64,000 bases of DNA from Lactifluus volemus (taxonomy: Eukaryota; Basidiomycota; Agaricomycetes; Russulales; Russulaceae), in NCBI GenBank assembly GCA_022376515.1, contig WTXI01000016.1, forward strand, positions 248,001 to 312,000, in the 5' to 3' direction. The position numbers and the translations under genes were made by a program. The first letter of the stretch is position 1; the number at the start of each line of letters is the position of its first letter. The notes under the pieces were generated by a model that was not told the DNA's origin, searched no databases, and saw nothing but the letters and a program-made list of their open reading frames with translations. Shown here piece after piece: positions 32,237 through 41,246 of this stretch.

Positions 32237-32786
32237 TCATTTGCACGCCTTCTCTTTCGAATTGTAGGAAGGCGGCTGAGGGGACAGGACGGATACTTCC
32301 ACGAGTTGAAATCGCTCAAATATGGCAAGAAAGGCGGGCCAAGCCGTTCGGCCGATTTGCACCTTCTTATGCTCGCGTGTTTCCAAGCATATTAGGTCAC
32401 GATTGACGTCTTTGAGCTCCGGAAAGGACTCCTGAGCGACATCTAAGGCTTTCTGTACACAACGTTGGTCAGTGCACTCTGTCAACCTACCAAGAAGGAT
32501 TCAAAAGACGTGCATCGTAAGACTCTGGCAGCGCAACAAAAACCATTCTCGAGGCATAGGAGTATGTGATCAAGTCGACAGGTCGAGCCCCATCGACAGG
32601 AGGTTTACTAGTGACCACAGGAGTTCCAACCACACCAACAGCCCGAGAAGGTGCAGCTGGACTGGAGTCGGGAGGGTCGAAATTGTCGGAGGGTACGAAG
32701 CCGCGACTGAAACCCCTACTGGGACCGGAGTCGGGAGGATCGTGATTGTCGGAGGATACGAAGCCGCGAATGGAACGGGCGGCCAT
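32237..32786 (-). CDS. Hypothetical protein with internal duplication and a conserved C-terminal domain
   Basis: The frame starts at ATG 32786 (MAARSIRGFVSSDNHDPPDS). An approximately 20-residue unit, RGFxxSDNxDPPDS, is repeated directly. After a Pro/Val linker comes LITYSYASRMVFVALPESYD, then an intron or frame change near 32490, then ALDVAQESFPELKDVNRDLI, CLETREHKKVQIGRTAW and FERFQLVEVSV, ending at 32237. The alternation VFVALP...ALDxAxxxFPEL...VxIGRTAW looks like a folded ubiquitin-like or regulatory domain, but I cannot name the family. The only intron I can place between the halves would be about 31 nt, which is short for this genome, so the junction is uncertain. Confidence 0.5.
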
Positions 32787-33395
32787 GCTACTAACGGCGG
32801 TTGGGTAGTGGACGATGGTTGGGTAAGGGTCATGGTTGGGAGTTTTTAAAAGTAAGCTCCCAAGTGAGGGACCACGGGCCAGGGTATGGGGTATGGAAGC
32901 ATGAAGCAGGTTAAGTTGTATGCTGTCATAACCACACGAGATCCGGGAATGCTGCCAGTGTACTGTACTAGCATTAGTAGGACGCAACGTCTCCGAGTCG
33001 CTCAAAGCGAGAAGGTCAACCAGAGAAATGTGCGACGCATACTGCAACTTTCCATGCTCATCACAGTTACCCTGACTTAACTCTCCCCCACAACTCCCAC
33101 ACGACTTTGCCCCTTCCCCGCGAGCCTTCCCACCCATCTCGGACTGCCCACAGCTCCTCACGCTAGGGGCACACGCAAGTGTCTTGCACCCCCTCAGCAG
33201 TGAAGGCACCACATCCGCACCGACATTATCTGATCGGTTCCAGCTTGGTGGGCTGACGAACGTGTTTCATGCGAATGGCCTCGGCCTCTAGACCGCGCGG
33301 TGCGTCTCATCTTGTTCTTTCCTTTTTCTCTACCGCTAACGTTGACACCCACTCGTTCATCGGTCTAACCACCGTTTCTTTTTGGGCATGTACAG
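32787..33395. other. Short gap between the hypothetical gene and the SAM50-like fragment
   Basis: No supported gene. The sequence holds the likely promoter of the minus-strand gene at 32786 and an unplaced 5' side of the SAM50-like fragment. Confidence 0.35.
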
Positions 33396-33789
33396 CCGAC
33401 TCGCTCGGCGGTGACTTGGTTTGGGTCGCAGGCGCGAGTCTCATTACCCTTGCCCCTTCTCTCAATGTACGTCCCGACGATGGTCCAGCCCCAAAGAATC
33501 CGGATAGAAAGCTGTACTGAAGGTGTGCACCTCCCTCCACCTCGCTTCGTTTTCTTATCTTTATTTTATAGTCGCTGTCGTCTTCAATCTCCCGCTCAAG
33601 CCACACTTGCCCATCAAAGCCCACGCGTTTGTCAACACGGACCAGCTCAAGTCGTTCCATTGGCATGCAGACATCGCAGCGGGCACGGGCTCCACTCTAC
33701 GGTCAAGCGTCGTGGCTGCGCTCACGCAGCCGTCTGTTGCGGCCGGCGTAGGCTCGACTTCTCTTTTCGATCACGCAAACTTGAATAGG
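33396..33789 (+). pseudogene. SAM50: SAM50/TOB55 C-terminal barrel fragment
   Basis: SAM50 inserts beta-barrel proteins into the mitochondrial outer membrane. Two exon-like blocks are visible: 33396-33466 (DSLGGDLVWVAGASLITLAP) and 33601-33785 (PHLPIKAHAFVNTDQLKSF, then SVVAALTQPSVAAGVGSTS and LFDHANLN). LGGD.FW.AG.SL and the P.KAHAFVN segment are typical of the SAM50 C-terminal strands. The N-terminal POTRA part is absent, and the last strands are missing: the frame meets TAG at 33787-33789. A different frame continues (VVKDGRSPNTVGS) to a stop near 33881. I read this as a partial gene copy in a degenerate block. The identification rests on motif recall, not on a search. Confidence 0.45.
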
Positions 33790-33889
33790 TCGTGAAGGAT
33801 GGTCGTTCACCCAACACGGTTGGTAGTATTCTTTACCCAGCACTCGCACCGCCGAAGGGGGTCGCCGTCACCAACACCTAATCCCTCCC

Positions 33890-34318
33890 ACACGGGATGC
33901 GACATTGACTTGCCAGTGCAAGTCGAAGGGTTTCCTTGTCATATGATATGATTTTGTGACCTTTTTATGTACTCCCTATCGCATCCCTTGTCCCGCCCCC
34001 TCACCCACGCCTCCCTTGCACATGCCCCCCTTGTCCACCCCCCTCGTCCACACCCCCATTGTCGAGGTGACATTGCAGATTATGCCGTAATTATATATTA
34101 CCTCTTGTGGGAAGAGGATCTAAGGCTGGAACCACTGGATACATAGTCAATTCAACATGATGCAGAGAGCGAGGAGAGTCCAGAGACATGCGAAATGAAT
34201 ATCCGATGAGATCGGATGGATATTGGTGGCGGACAGTGTTGCGTGTTTCTCGCAACTAATCACACGGTGCGTCTCCTGATCTTGTCGGAGGGCATGGAAT
34301 ATTCACTATTTTTTCACC
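33890..34318. other. Intergenic region before the NACHT-WD40 remnant
   Basis: A C-rich stretch (CCCCTTGTCCACCCCCCTCG repeats near 34020-34065) is the only simple feature. No gene seen. Confidence 0.35.
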
Positions 34319-35720
34319 TTGTGGTTAGACTCTGTCACAGCAGATGACAACATCCGAAAATTTCTTCAAGCGATATGGGATGTTTTTGAATTTGCAAAGG
34401 ATGAGGACGTTTTCACGAATTTGGAGCCTGCGTCTATGCAAGTAAAAATCCTCATTGAGCTGCTGAATCGTGTCTCCAAATGTGCCAAGTCTATCATAAG
34501 GATGTTCAAGTCGGTACGTCATCTTGATCTCCTTCAATGAACACTCATTATAAATATATGATTTGCAGGAACACGGACTTTCAGAAATGCCTTCGGCAAT
34601 GCTGATGGAAAAATATAACAATACCACACTGACTGCGAGAGAATCTCCTGGGCTGTGCCACTGTCATCACTGAGCTTGCTGTACTAGAAGCTGGTGAGTG
34701 ACTCTCATAGTCACAGATCATCAGTCTGACAGGGGACACACATAATTGGATGCAAAAATCAAAGAACTGTCTTATAATGGTGGGCAGCGATGAGAAGTGC
34801 TGTCTTTCAGGGACGCGTGAAGATTTCTTGGAATGTTTTGCTCACTGGATCGAGAACCCCAAATCCAAATGTGGGCTTGTCTTGATTGGCTGGGCAATTA
34901 CAGGCAAATCCACAATTGCAAATGAGGTCCCATCTCGCTTCAACAGCAAGTATCTTGGCTCTTACTTTGCTTGGTAGAAGGAGGGTTCCAGAGAAGATGC
35001 TTGCCAGTTGATCATGTCTCTTGTGTGCAATCTCTCTGATCACCATCCCACATTCAAACAGGAGAGGTTGTAGCAGGTCCATTTCACTGGTTGGGATACT
35101 GCCTTTTGAGGCTGACAAAATCTTGACATAATTGTAATATAAGGCCATTTGTTTTTCATTTTTTACAAGAATAAATATGAATAAAATGATTATATTTTGT
35201 TAAGCTAAATGTACATCACAAACTTAAGCCAAAATCACTTCTCTAATGGATAGACATTGTACTAAATAACATGCAAGATACATCTAAGTAAAAATACTTT
35301 ACTTTCATTTTGTGTCATACATTTAGCTTAATAATATATAATCATTTTATTTATATTTATCCTCATAAAAAATGAAGAAAAAAAAAAGGCCTTATATTAT
35401 GATTATGTTAAGGTTTTGTTAGCCTCAAAAGGCAGTTTTCCAACCAGTGATTTACTGGACACACAGATTGTCACTTCTGTTGCATTCTCACCAGACAGAC
35501 ATCACATTGCATTGGCCTCATCAGATCACACAATCCTCATGTGGGGCACTACAATAGGAGAGGTTGTAGTAGACCCATTCACTGGACACACAAATTGGGT
35601 CACCTCTGTTGCATTCTCACCAGATGGGCAGCACATCACATCAGCTTCATATGATAACACAATTCTCATGTGGGATGGTATGACAGGAGAGGTCATGAGC
35701 CTCAGGGAGGTGGGATAGGG
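34319..35720 (+). pseudogene. NACHT-WD40 (NLR-like) pseudogene with internal deletion and MITE insertion
   Basis: Fungal NACHT-WD40 proteins are NLR-like sensors. The N-terminal helical part is at 34325-34514 (DDNIRKFLQAIWDVFEFAKD). A second exon at about 34569 reads SFRNAFGNADGK in one frame. The NACHT P-loop region is at 34800-34975 (LVLIGWAITGKSTIANEVPS), with a degenerate Walker A: GWAITGKST instead of G-x-x-G-x-GKST. An in-frame TAG follows at 34976. DHHPTFK then joins directly to WD40 sequence near 35060, so the rest of NACHT is deleted. WD40 repeats are at 35060-35084 and 35450-35700 (TSVAFSPD ... DHTILMW, then GHTNWVTSVAFSPDGQHITS). A 365-bp inverted-repeat element splits the first WD40 repeat. 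It cannot make a full protein. Confidence 0.75.
35085..35449. mobile_element. 365-bp MITE-like element with about 115-bp inverted arms and ATTT target duplication
   Basis: The left end CACTGGTTGGGATACTGCC and right end GGCAGTTTTCCAACCAGTG are inverted repeats. The arms continue inward (GGCCTTATATTA on the right matches TAATATAAGGCC on the left, and TACATTTAGCTTAA matches TTAAGCTAAATGTA). ATTT flanks both ends (35081-35084 and 35450-35453). There is no reading frame inside, so it is non-autonomous. Confidence 0.85.
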
Positions 35721-35759
35721 GATGATTTGCAGTTGAGAACAAGAACAAAGGAGAGGCAA

Positions 35760-36238
35760 GTGCCACTTAGGCCTTTCTAAATCAGCATTACCTTTCACAG
35801 GCATCCCTACAACATGGGAAATATTGGAGATATTGTTTGATCTTTTAGAAGGTATCTGAATCTTTCTTGTAATACAATCAGCATTCAAGCCTGATGTGCC
35901 ATACATCTTCAAACTATCACAATATATGGCAATTGACTCATCAATGCAGTTGAGTCTTCCAGTGCAATGAAATACAGTGAAGAGAAGGGATCCAAGCAGA
36001 TTGTATTGCAAGAAAGATTCAAATACCTTCCAAAAGATCAAACAATATCTCCAGCATTTTCCAGATCTGCTCACATGGTTTCAAGTATTGTATTCCAATC
36101 ATCATGTCCTTCATTGCAACATCAGTTCTCATATAACACATTTCCTGAGGAAATGTGTTGTATGTCAAGAACTCATCAAGTTGCACCATGACATTGCTGA
36201 ATGTTTCTGCAGCAGCCCAGGCCAACAGGTTCCCACTC
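35760..36238. repeat. Inverted-repeat region with two arms around 35833-35882 and 35999-36050
   Basis: GATATTGTTTGATCTTTTAG on the left pairs with AAGATCAAACAATATC on the right, and TTTCTTGTAATACAATC pairs with GATTGTATTGCAAGAAA. The loop is about 115 nt. A short palindrome, ACACATTTCCTGAGGAAATG, is near 36138. Overlapping frames exist but match nothing that I recognise. Confidence 0.6.
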
Positions 36239-36662
36239 AAAGTCAACAAGAAGTAACAATGGTTCCTGGGGATTATCACTACATCCAACCATTCATCAGT
36301 AAACCTAACCAAACCTTTTTTGGGCTTACTCAAGCTTGCTCAAGATTGAGCAAGCTTGAAAGGACACAAAATAGCAAAAGTAAAAAAGGTGAAAATACAG
36401 TGATTTTACAGGCATTTTGTGGTATAAATAAAGTCAACTTTTACACTTTTACACTTTTACTGATGAACTTGTTAGCAACTATACAATTTCAGGTGATACA
36501 TATCCAGCCTATTCCCAAGGAGGTGCTTGGCAAAGTAGCCTACTTTGCCAAGCATCTCCTTGGGAATAGGCCAGATATGTATCACCTGAGATTGTATAGT
36601 TGCTAACGATGGTTGGATGTAGTGATAATCCCCAGGAACCATTGTTACTTCTCATTGACTTT
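36239..36662. mobile_element. Nested foldback element: 54-bp outer inverted repeats plus a 137-bp near-perfect palindrome
   Basis: Outer arms: 36239-36292 (AAGTAACAATGGTTCCTGGG) and 36609-36662 (CCCAGGAACCATTGTTACTT). The palindrome at 36471-36607 starts GTTAGCAACTATACAAT, ends ATTGTATAGTTGCTAAC and is centred at 36540 within CAAAGTAGCCTACTTTG. No gene is inside. It can form a long hairpin. Confidence 0.8.
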
Positions 36663-36871
36663 AACCTTGCAGAACACTTAGACTCTAAAACAGGTTTCCA
36701 GCGAATCGGATGAATGGTGAGTCACGTGCCCACCCTTATCCATGAGCTGGCCTCAGGCACAGTAGAGGTGAAGAGGTCGCAAAAGATGCTGGCTTCGACG
36801 TTCGTCAGCTCTGTGTACGAAAGTATTAGGCGGAAGAAAGAGAAGAACCTTTACAGCTGCCAATGCTGCTC

Positions 36872-39010
36872 TCAAGCTGACCAGGTAGTACGGTAAAAGT
36901 CGGCGTACTTGAATCTCTTCTGGATCTGCTTCAGGAGGTACCATCCAGGCGTGCAGTACGTAACATGGTTGCTGGTCGAGCCACCCTTATTATGTCCAGA
37001 GTGGAGTTGGCCTACGATGCGAGCTTTGCCGTTCTTTATGTGCCAGACGAGGGAGCCCGAGTCTCCTTTAGCGGAGAAGACTTCGACAGTCTTGTCGCCC
37101 GAGTTGTAGATACCGAGCTCGACGGACTCGATGCCGACTTCGTTCCGAGTGAAGGAAACGAGGCCGGCGTAACGTCCGACGGTGAGGTCGGTAGTGTTGC
37201 CGTCCTTGCCAACCATCAGTCAGCGCTCGCCTTCGCTGTCGAACTCTGCAGGGTGGGCGAGGTCGTCCTTCGTGGCACAGCCCTCGATCCGGAGCTTTCT
37301 CTGGACGGGAAACCTACCACCGAGAGAATAAAAAATGCGTGTAAGGTCTGGAAGGTCGTACTTGGACCCTGAATAACGTTGTTTTCGTTCGACGAGGTGA
37401 ATACGAGAAAGATAAGCACCGAGATCAACGACGTTGCCCTCGAACTCATCCCTGACCTTCGCCTCAGCAGTCAGGAACGCGGCCCAATCCGAGGTATATG
37501 GTGTGTCGCCCTCGTCGACCGAGATGGCTGCAGCATATTGAACGTACCCTATGTTGCGGTGGAGCTTGGTGTGGGACCAGTTTGTCGTGACGACGCCGTG
37601 GAGGGCCTCGAGGTCGGCGATAGCGCGGGTCTCGTCGTCCAATCTGCGTTGCATCGCCTTGATCTCCTCCACGTCCTCCGCGTCCTGCGTCTCCTTCGCC
37701 CGCAGGTTGACGATATCTCGGGCCCAAAGGTCAGCGCGAATGCCGTGATCAGCAATGGCCTCGGTGATCTCGTCGAGGCCGCGCTGGAATCGATGCATTC
37801 CACACACTCTCACGTGGTTCTTGGTGCGCCGCCTCTGTGCTCGTAATCGACTGTGGTGTTCTTGCGCAGGACATGGCAGTTGCTGACCCCGTAGACCTTG
37901 TTGCTGAGGTTGCCGTCCTTGTCTCTGTTCTCATGGAACCAAAGCGTAAGAGTGCCCTGGGAATCCTCCTCCTCCATCCCTTCGGCTGCAAGGGGAACGC
38001 CGTGAAGAGGAGTAAGGAAGCGACGGATGTAATGGGTAGAGTTGAAGCTGTTAACATGGCGCATAAGAGGGGGACCTGCCAGCCTCTGTGGGACCGCCTC
38101 GCGCCATTCTACCACGGCATCGTCGACTCCGTTCTTCCGCAGAAGGGTAAGGATCTCTTGGGAGACCTCGTGAGCCGTATCGGCGGATGTAGAACCGGGA
38201 ATGACGCCGACCCAGATGACGACGGGACCGAGACTCCCCTTCCCCCCCTCTCCCAGCGGTGCGTGGGTGAAGAAACGGGCAGGGTCGATGGACGACCAGT
38301 GGATCTTCCGAGCCTTGACTAGGTCACGAATCTGGGGACCGACTGTGTCCCAGACACTATTCAGCGGGGTGTCGAAGACTCCGCGGAGCGATTTAACGGG
38401 GAGATGGCCGTATCTGCCGACGGGCTTGGGGAAGAGCGTGGTGCGGAAGTCCGAACGGTACACGAGTTCCGGGTGGTCGGCGTCTCCGGTGATGCCGTTG
38501 ACGTCCTTTCGTACACGTCGAGGCCGTACTCGGAGACAGTGGTGGCTTCGCTGGTGAAGGTGAGGGCGGAGAGTTTGGACGCCATAGTCACGTCGCTTAG
38601 AGCCGGGAGCCGGGAAAGCGAGGCGAGCTGGGTTCTTGGCCCATGAGGTCGATGCATTCAAGAGTGAAGAGGGAGAGCTCTGGACGGAAGGTGGTAAGTG
38701 TGGTATAAACGCGGAAAGAAGTTAAAGGACTCGCTCAGCAGCTCCGGGTGCTCTCTCATAGTCTCGACCACCTGCGTGGCGAGCCCGGATACTCCTACAA
38801 GGGAGATGGTAAGTATGGCATAGATTGTGCAGTGAGTGGAAGAAAAGGACGAGTGAGTCTCCCTTCTCGGGATGACTAACTAGCGCTAACGGCGCTGGAA
38901 GGCATGCCCTTGACATGCAGAAAGGCTAAGAGACTCGCCTTCGCCTAGGAGACCGGCTTTTTCCAGTTGAGCATCCGTGAATGGCAAAGCTCCTAGAGGT
39001 CAGTGGAATA
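36872..39010 (-). pseudogene. Trypsin-like serine protease (PA clan), disrupted
   Basis: The candidate catalytic residues are visible: His in VSNCHVLR (near 37870), an Asp candidate in YTSDWAAF (near 37480) and Ser in SAKGDSGSLVWH (near 37070), followed by GQLHSGHNKGGS, typical of trypsin-fold proteases. Upstream are DTVGPQIRDLVKARKIHW and VIWVGVIPGSTSADTAHE, and a long charged helix (KETQDAEDVEEIKAMQRRLD) is inserted between His and Asp regions. The N-terminal part starts near 39000 with DAQLEKAGLLGEGES in separate exons. Disruptions: one-base losses near 38517 (KDVNG frame) and 37832 (before NHVRVCGMHR), and an in-frame TGA at 37220-37222. It lies beside the NACHT-WD40 remnant; protease domains are known effector parts of fungal NLR-type proteins. 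Confidence 0.62.
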
Positions 39011-39406
39011 GACAAAGGGAAAACCGATAGGACTCTCTGGAGGATTCATAATGAAGCTGTAAACGCAGTGTTGAGCGATGGGGGTCGGGGACGAGAAGAA
39101 GTCAGGGGCCTCCTATATCAACTGGTTGGTCTGAAGTTGGGCTAACAGTATATAACTGACAGTTTATCTAAATAGCCTGAGAATGAGCTGTATTTACTTA
39201 CTCGGCTAGGCTGTGAACGGCCTTTCTTCTGAATCTGTTTTCACCAGTGACTGGTATGACGATGACGACGGGACGTAGCATCAGTACTAGTAAAAATGTC
39301 CAAACGGTTTCCGAGTTTCTGGCGTTTTCAGGGGTTTACAACCTCCTGAGGCTCGTTGCGAGTCAAAAGTCATGAATACGCTGGAACAGTACGAGTGCTA
39401 GGCTAG
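39011..39406. other. Gap between the protease remnant and the long-TIR element
   Basis: No gene or repeat recognised in about 400 bp. Confidence 0.35.
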
Positions 39407-40598
39407 TAGGGGAGTACACAGTAGACGAAATTGACCGTAATTGAGACCATAATTGAGACCGTAATCCAAACCAGAATTTGCTTTTTTTTTTGAGCTCCGA
39501 TTGATTTGTAATGAGACCAAATTCCGGAATTCAGCTTTGATCGCAAGCAGGATTCCATGTCAATTGTGTTAGGCGGAGTTTGAACTCAAGCGTGCAGGTG
39601 TCGTTTCACTTGTTTGTACATTAGGGTAGTTCAAAGCTGGACACATACACATACACAGCTAGTTACATAACATAAAATTAAGAGTCTGCTTGCCAAACAG
39701 GCCAGAATGACGAAAAGACGAAAGTCTGAGGGTGTTGCCGCAGCTGAGTTTCAATACTAGTATGGGAACCTTAACCACAGTCATAAAATTGAAATGAGTC
39801 CATATAAGGTAGGCTCCGCTTTGTTATTGCCGGAGCCTACGTATGTAATCATCACGACATCACTAGATCTGGTTCTGGTGATTGTGATAACAACTCTCAA
39901 TCAAAAAAAAGGGCAATGTGCTCTCTGAATTCCCTTTATGGTGTATATACACCATCAATTCTCCAAAACAAATGTCAAGTAACTGTTTTATGTACAATAA
40001 AACAAGCTACATGTTATTTAATAAATCTGACATGCACAGATTCGAACCCAGGCCACTCCCAAGACGGAAAAATGCAGGTCGGACAATCTAACCGCTGATC
40101 CATCCGGCCCGATATTGGGCGCAATATCGTTTCTATAAATCTACAGGTTTTAGTGCTGCCAGAAGAAGTGGGCTTTGAAACCCCGCTCTGATGACCAACA
40201 TGAAACCGGAACCTGCCATATATGGATGTGCGCATAAATACTAGATTTCAATCACTAGGGTTGGGGTTTCCTTGTTGCCAGGGCTGAGTTTTTTGTCGTT
40301 CTGACCTGTGTGACAAGCAAACTCTTAATTTTATGTTATGTAACTAGCTGTGTATGTGTATGTGTCCAGCTTTGAACTACCCTAATGTACAAACAAGTGA
40401 AACGACACCTGCACGCTTGAGTTCAAACTCCGCCTAACACAATTGACATGGAATCCTGCTTGCGATCAAAGCTGAATTCCGGAATTTGGTCTCATTACAA
40501 ATCAATCGGAGCTCAAAAAAAAAGCAAATTCTGGTTTGGATTACGGTCTCAATTATGGTCTCAATTACGGTCAATTTCGTCTACTGTGTACTCCCCTA
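39407..40598. mobile_element. 1.19-kb element with about 310-bp terminal inverted repeats and a tRNA-like core
   Basis: The left arm (39407-about 39720) begins TAGGGGAGTACACAGTAGAC; the right arm (about 40285-40598) is its near-perfect reverse complement, ending GTCTACTGTGTACTCCCCTA. The arms differ mainly by a poly-A/T length change and a few substitutions near the inner end. The ends fit a TA target site. The interior holds a perfect 10-bp stem (GTAGGCTCCG / CGGAGCCTAC near 39809-39840), a GGTGTATATACACC palindrome (near 39939) and the tRNA-like segment on the minus strand. There is no transposase frame, so it is non-autonomous. Confidence 0.85.
40036..40111 (-). ncRNA. tRNA-like Pol III promoter sequence inside the long-TIR element
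   Basis: On the minus strand an A-box-like block (TGGATCAGCGGTTAGA, near 40102-40087) is followed about 40 nt later by a B box, GGTTCGAATCT (40049-40039). Acceptor and T-stem pairings are poor, so it is a tRNA-derived sequence rather than a working tRNA. Confidence 0.55.
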
Positions 40599-41150
40599 GT
40601 GGCTTGGCCTTCTAGAGTTTTATAGTTTCAAAGTCTCTCACCTCCTAAGTTTCATTGTTACGTGCGATGTTGTCTTCGAGTTGCAAGTCGAATAAACCTG
40701 TTTAGTCATCTGTCTGATGCTCAGTCGCTGCTCATTCTTTTGCTGCTGATCCAGCACTTCCGATCATCCATTAAGAGTGGCTTCTTAAATATGTTGTCAT
40801 CGCAATGATTCCGATTTTCTACCGTCTTGTATTATCTCATTGGCAGAGTCATCGGCCACGCGCTTCCAGAGACAGATATTATGATACGTTACCTTTCCAC
40901 ACTTACAATTGGACTCGAAAGTCTGAAAGCTGATCGCTATATACCACGAACCCTTGTCGGGCTTCCTGGGTATCAACGAGCTGTCTAATTTATTTTACAA
41001 AGAAATGGCAGTGAAATGAAGCCTTGTCATCGTGTTTATGAAGTACGTAGCTAAATTGAGTAATTGCACTGTCAACATGATGACGTTGAGCCACCACTTG
41101 ATTATATCAGCTTTGGATGTCCCATGCACTAGAGATCTGAACTGTGTCCG
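40599..41150. other. Gap between the long-TIR element and AIFM2-like gene 3
   Basis: AT-rich, no gene or repeat that I can support. The right end contains the promoter of gene 3. Confidence 0.35.
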
Positions 41151-41160
41151 TACTTAAGAC
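41151..41160 (+). promoter_or_regulatory. TATA-like element of AIFM2-like gene 3
   Basis: TACTTAAGAC lies 86 nt before the ATG at 41247 and is followed by ACCAACATGTTCC, as in genes 1 and 2. Confidence 0.5.
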
Positions 41161-41246
41161 ACCAACATGTTCCAACTTCTACTGCACAACCGTAAATCTT
41201 CTCGTATCACATCTTACTTGACTTCTATCCTGTTTATTCTCATACA

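Noticed and set aside
40036..40111. Functional tRNA gene
   Set aside because: A and B boxes are present, but the acceptor stem and T-stem do not pair well, and the position inside a long-TIR element explains it better as tRNA-derived.
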